Assembly: GCA_949357655.1 (NCBI GenBank)
Contig: CASHTG010000007.1
Span: forward strand, 310,001-374,000
From: Parascedosporium putredinis
Lineage: Eukaryota; Ascomycota; Sordariomycetes; Microascales; Microascaceae
Reading direction: 5' to 3'
DNA: 64,000 bases
How positions within the stretch are numbered: the first letter of the stretch is position 1; each line of letters starts with the position of its first letter. The translations under genes were made by a program, and so were the position numbers. This document shows positions 59,731 through 64,000 of this stretch, piece after piece. Below the pieces are notes generated by a model. The model was not told the origin of the DNA, made no database searches, and saw only the letters and a list, made by a program, of their open reading frames with translations.

Positions 59731-62700
59731 CTTGAAGGTGGCTGCCGGAAACGCGGCAAAGGTCGTGTGTCTGGTTGCTAAGTTTGCGCCGGTAGGCGTG
59801 CAGAGAGTGAACGGGAGCGCGGCCCTGATGGAACTGGACTGGCTGCTTTGCGGATGGCGGTGGGGATATTCCTGTCTGCGGGATGCGACAAGAATATGTA
59901 GATGCGCGAGGGGCAAAAGCGAAGAGATCGCTGTCGAAACTGTAGAGCTGCCTGGCCGACTCTCTTCATGATTCAAGACAACGAAGGAGGAAGCGCGGCC
60001 ATATAAAGGAACTGGCCTATTTTGCCAAGCCTAAGCAGTGCCCAGGCCAAGCATTGAATGTCCCCATGTCTCCTCCCCCGATCGAGCAGTGCCCGGTGGA
60101 TGGAAGCGGTTTGTCAAGGCCTTCCCTGCAAAAGGGTCCCGGGAGATGCTTTGGATGGCGACATTAAGGAGCACTACCACTACTAGGGGGCCCTAATCCA
60201 AAGCTCAGTTTGCAGGTGTGCAATCATCGGACATGGGCGCGCTTTCAGTTTCTCTTGGCGAATTTTGGGGGTGGAGATTCTATGGTGCGCAGGTCGCCCA
60301 TGTGCTCGCATGGTCGACTGTTGATGGATGGGCAGGCCGTATGGAAGGCTCCGGGGACCTCACAATCCATCGGATGGATGCCCGTTTCGAGCGAGGCGTT
60401 GTGCTAGCTTTGCCCGTTGTTTTGGCTGGCATTTTCGAGGGCAAGTGCAATTGTTCGAAAATGGTGACCGAGGGTCGAGCAAGATAGGAAGTTGATGTGG
60501 TTGGGAACTGGCCAATGGGAAGCTTCAATTCCATCACGTTCTTGCCTTTTTGGTCTTTGGAGCTTGGGGATCCAAGACAGGGGTGGGAAGGTCCATCCCA
60601 TGCGCCCCACTTCCAGTTTCCAGACTTCAAGATTTCGTCAAAGACTCGCCAGAACGAATCTTGTATGCGATGCGCAAATGGTACATGCGAGACCATGTCT
60701 CTGGAGCTCTATGGCTCGCATTGCTTGTGCTCATCTCGCGGATCCATGCACATCGCCCCCAAGTACCACATGCCCCGAAACGACTCGCGCCTCCGCCCCG
60801 ACAAGGGCCTTGGATCGATATCTCTCCCTCCCTCCTTCCTTCCTACTTCTCGTCCCAGGTCGCGCTTGCTAGCTTTTTTCGTGCCTCGCACCAACTCCAG
60901 ATCCCGCGCAAGTGGCGCTGCCCCTAGTGCGAGAGGTGCCAGGATCCTGGAGCCTTGGCATTAGCTTCGCTGACCACGGACAATACGGGAGAAGAAGCAC
61001 GTGTAGCCAAGCGGTCGTCCTCGAAGGAACCCTCAACCGTCGCCGTCCAAGACGAACCCCACTACGCCATCCCTCGACGACACCTCCACCTTTTCCAGGC
61101 CGAGACGGGACACCGAAATCATCGACTCTACGGCCAGGGGGTGACAGCCACCATCGTTACTTGTCCTTCCGCCCGGCAGCTAATACTCGCCGTAATGCAT
61201 TGGCTAGGCCGTCGGTTTCCAAACACATCGACCTAACGGTCTTGGCTCAAATCAGAGCTGAGAAGAAAAATTCTCAAGCAGTCCAATCTTGTCGCATCGA
61301 TAAGTGTCTGCAAGACTTTTTTCTTTTGCATGGTTTTTATCGATTCTTGGCACTGGCTTTCAGGTTTCTTTTACCTCTTGAGACAGGCACGTGCTCTCCC
61401 GTCCATCTTCAGATTCCATCCCTTACCTCTTTTCCTCCTCTGGTCGTTCCACCGATGGCTTGATGTTGGTCCGGTCGCGCTTGCTCTCCAGATAAACTGG
61501 CAAGACTTGCTCAGGTCTGACTGAACGGCCTCTTGGATCTTTGTGGCGTTTCCCGCTCCATCTTCCGATATCATCCGTGGATCAGGGCTGTTCCCCAACT
61601 TTTCCAGCTTTCCTACACTCCCAAGTTCTCGAGACCCCCTCTTGTGGCTGTTTTCAAGTGAGACACGTGCCTCTGACAGTTTTTGTCTCGGGTCAAAATC
61701 TTGGGTGGGGGAGACGAGGTTCCCCCAAGCTATCTCCGCCTCAAACCCCCGAAGCGAGCAGGGCCCCCGCCAGACTTTCTTTTGCTGAGCACCAGCCGAT
61801 CTCCCGTGCCATGAACCACAAGATGGGGAGCAATATCCAGTCCTACGAGCCATTCTAGAAGACTTTTGGCCCATCCTTCCCCACTCGGGTCTGTAGCTGT
61901 CCACAAGTGCTCATCTTTCCGCATAACCCTGCCACCGTTACCTCTCTACCCCTTCCCGAAGCTGAGCTCGCGATGCAATCGTCACTCCTCATCGAAGCCT
62001 TCGAATGGTACTGAGCGTTGTGTGCCATGCTCTCGGTACGCATTCATGTCGGCACCGTAGCATTCCCGGCGCTCTCCTTCACCTTCTTGAATGCATTGAG
62101 CATCGGCCGCGGCGCTCATGTTTCTTGGTCCTCTAATCCACCACCTAATTCCGAAGGGCGTGGTCGGAGTATCCGTAATTAGCAGGAGTGCCATCTCGTT
62201 GGCCACTGCTCGGAGAAGGGAGATCTTCTTAGATTTTCCTAATCTTTCCCATTTCCGTCTAGCAGTCTCGCCCTCTGCCTGACCTTTTTCCATCCATGTA
62301 TTCCTTGGCCGTGGCGACGGAAAGCTTTTTCCAGTTCAAATCAGGCTTCGCCCCGGAACCCCCACAAGTGGTGGACAAAAATATCGGGACTGCAAAATCA
62401 TTTTGTCCACCAGAGCAGGCACCTCGCCACCAAATCACCTCTGTGCTGCCCCCTGTACCCTCAGCTATAGTGAGCTTGAATATTTTGCAGTCCCGTTTAT
62501 TTTGTCCCCCACTTGCCCCATTCTCATCCTTCACCTTGGCGCGGTAAGCCATCTCCATATGTTGCCTCATCATTTGCCAGTCTATTGGTTGAGATTCACC
62601 GAGAGCAAGTGAGGTATTGAATCTCTTTCCTCATCGGTGCTCGTTGTGGCAAACAGAGCACGGGGGCTAGTGTAAGAATTTGGACTTTTTGACATCTATC

Positions 62701-64000
62701 CCGCCCCAAACATCGTAGGACTCTGTGGGACCGTCATCTGCCAAGAGACTCGTCTTCACAAGCCAAGATCCCTGAGATATCGCAGCTTACGACCTGATGT
62801 ACTCTGCAGAGATATCCCGATGAGAACATTTAAGGTTGACGCATGCTCAAGGAGCCCACAGGCATCATCTCTGCTGCCGGGATGCCCAGCCGGGGATACT
62901 TGTTCCTTTTGCCCCACATACCCTGCTTGCCTCCTGCGAGTGAGCGAGAAAAGGGCGTGTGCCTTGAGCGATCCCTTTCCGTGTTGGTCGAACCCTTGGC
63001 CACAGAGACGAAGAGGAAAGGGGGCGTGCTACTTTGCCAAGAACGGACCAGCGAAAGTCATGGTGCTATTTGCGGTAGCTTTAGGGAGAGGTTGCCAAAT
63101 CGAGTTACCGAGTCGAGCGGGACGTTGCAGCAGGAAGCGAGGAACTCAAGGTACTTGGTGCACTACTTTCCTGCGGATGCTTTTAGATAATCTTCCGCAT
63201 AGGTCGTCGTTCCCGGTTCTCGCACGATGGGTGGGTTTCCTGTCTGTACGTTCAAGGGTACAAGCAGGCCAATCACCGTCAACATCACGCTCTTCCCTCT
63301 CGCTGGCTACTATTAATCATGCTTACTCCCAAAGGAGAGTGGACAGCTACGTATCCTGAACAGCGTCTTTTCTGCCCCTCCAAGGCTCTCCGCGGACGAA
63401 AACATGTGGGGAAGATATCTCCTTCATCACGCATTTTGTCAAACACACCCATTTCCCCACTCCCCTCTCCTATCTTTCCATCCCGCTTCGCCACCGAGAA
63501 CCTCATGTTCATTCCTTCACTCGACTGACTTGCGCACTGCGGAGTAAGATGGGCATTGTGAATAACAATGGAATATACCGAGGTACATAGCGGAAGCATC
63601 ACTACATTGCCGTCAGCGAAAGGAGTTCATGCCCTTCGCCTGCCCCCAGCTCCAGGTGGCAAGGGCGCTTGGGGAATGCGCGCGGGGAACGGCGTGGCTG
63701 ATATTGGAGACCCTCATTTCACAAAAGAGTAACGCGAAGCTCCAGTCGACGACGCGCCCAACTCAGCAGGGGTATAGTCCAAAGCTCCTGGCCAGGATGG
63801 GTTACAGCAACCTGGCCCGGCGGCGATATGCAAGAAGGAGCTGGCTCCTACCGCCCCCTGAAACCCTGGTCGGCGAGGAAGATATGGCCACTTCCTATTC
63901 CGTAGACCGGAAATTACCCGATTACACACTGCATTGCACCTAACGATGGACAAGTATCCATCATGTTACTCCTGCATCCCCAAGGGGGTTAGTCATAAAT
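59731..64000. other. Intergenic, no supported gene
   Basis: PHO89 upstream region and beyond. Open frames are short and overlap on both strands. It holds three CACGTG boxes (60998-61003, 61388-61393, 61664-61669) and a MITE-like element at 62365-62515. Confidence 0.45.
62365..62515. mobile_element. MITE-like element with 34-bp inverted ends
   Basis: The two ends are inverted copies: 30 of the first 34 bases match (mismatches at positions 8, 17, 18 and 20), starting CAAGTGG.GGACAAAA and containing CGGGACTGCAAAAT. Both flanks carry CCCCA (62360-62364 and 62516-62520), a candidate 5-bp target duplication. Inside the left end a second perfect hairpin arm occurs (TGGTGGACAAAA / TTTTGTCCACCA). The 151-base size and lack of coding sequence fit a non-autonomous DNA transposon; the superfamily cannot be assigned. 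Confidence 0.75.

Noticed and set aside
1..64000. CRISPR arrays, prokaryotic operons or phage features
   Set aside because: No regularly spaced direct repeats; introns and gene families are fungal.

Overview
The window is nuclear DNA of a filamentous ascomycete (Pezizomycotina, most likely Sordariomycetes). The evidence is short GT-AG introns of about 45-160 bases with CTNAC-like branch points, wide intergenic spacing, CT-rich promoters, and fungus-specific families (Rds1-type ferritin-like protein, SAT4/Pth11-like rhodopsin-domain protein, FRE-type ferric reductase, Yos1, PiT phosphate permease, the large 'Ipa' family). All identifications come from reading the translations and recalling families; no search was run.

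Layout. 1-6 kb: a small spliced YOS1 gene (-) next to a dead Ty1/Copia element (-) with one surviving LTR. 6-14 kb: a secreted beta-propeller protein (+) and a secreted galactose-mutarotase-like enzyme (-) with a glutamate/alanine/proline repeat tail. 18-24 kb: a seven-exon ferric reductase (+), convergent with an unknown multi-pass membrane protein (-), then a mitochondrial-looking hemerythrin-domain protein (-). 25.9-27.3 kb: a secreted Rds1-type protein (+). 27.3-36.4 kb: about 9 kb with no gene I can support. 36.4-44 kb: a rhodopsin-domain membrane protein (+), then an AtuA-like (DUF1446) protein (-) and a class III CoA-transferase (+) sharing one divergent promoter, a plausible catabolic pair. 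45-52 kb is accessory-looking: a stand-alone bacterial-toxin-like nuclease domain (-), a pentanucleotide repeat, an orphan ORF (+), a retrotransposon-gag-like ORF (+), a GH18 chitinase-like gene (-) and an LTR relic related to the Copia LTR. 53-60 kb: an Ipa-like gene (+), a second unknown gene (+), and a PHO89-type phosphate permease (-). 60-64 kb: no supported gene, but one MITE-like element.

The most important reading aid is that nearly every protein-coding gene here is broken by single-base frameshifts. I count 28 in 15 genes. In 27 the reading frame is recovered by one extra base, almost always within or beside a short homopolymer run, and in one by one base less. Conserved protein continues directly across each break. 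The simplest explanation is uncorrected homopolymer errors in the assembly, so these genes are annotated as single loci, not pseudogenes. The Copia element is different: it has in-frame stops and a lost zinc-ligand cysteine of the C-to-T type, plus deletions, and is truly dead.

The most novel candidates are the stand-alone toxin-type nuclease domain at 45.6-46.1 kb, the mutarotase with the acidic tandem-repeat tail, the MITE at 62.4 kb, and the His/Asp-rich membrane protein tail-to-tail with the ferric reductase.
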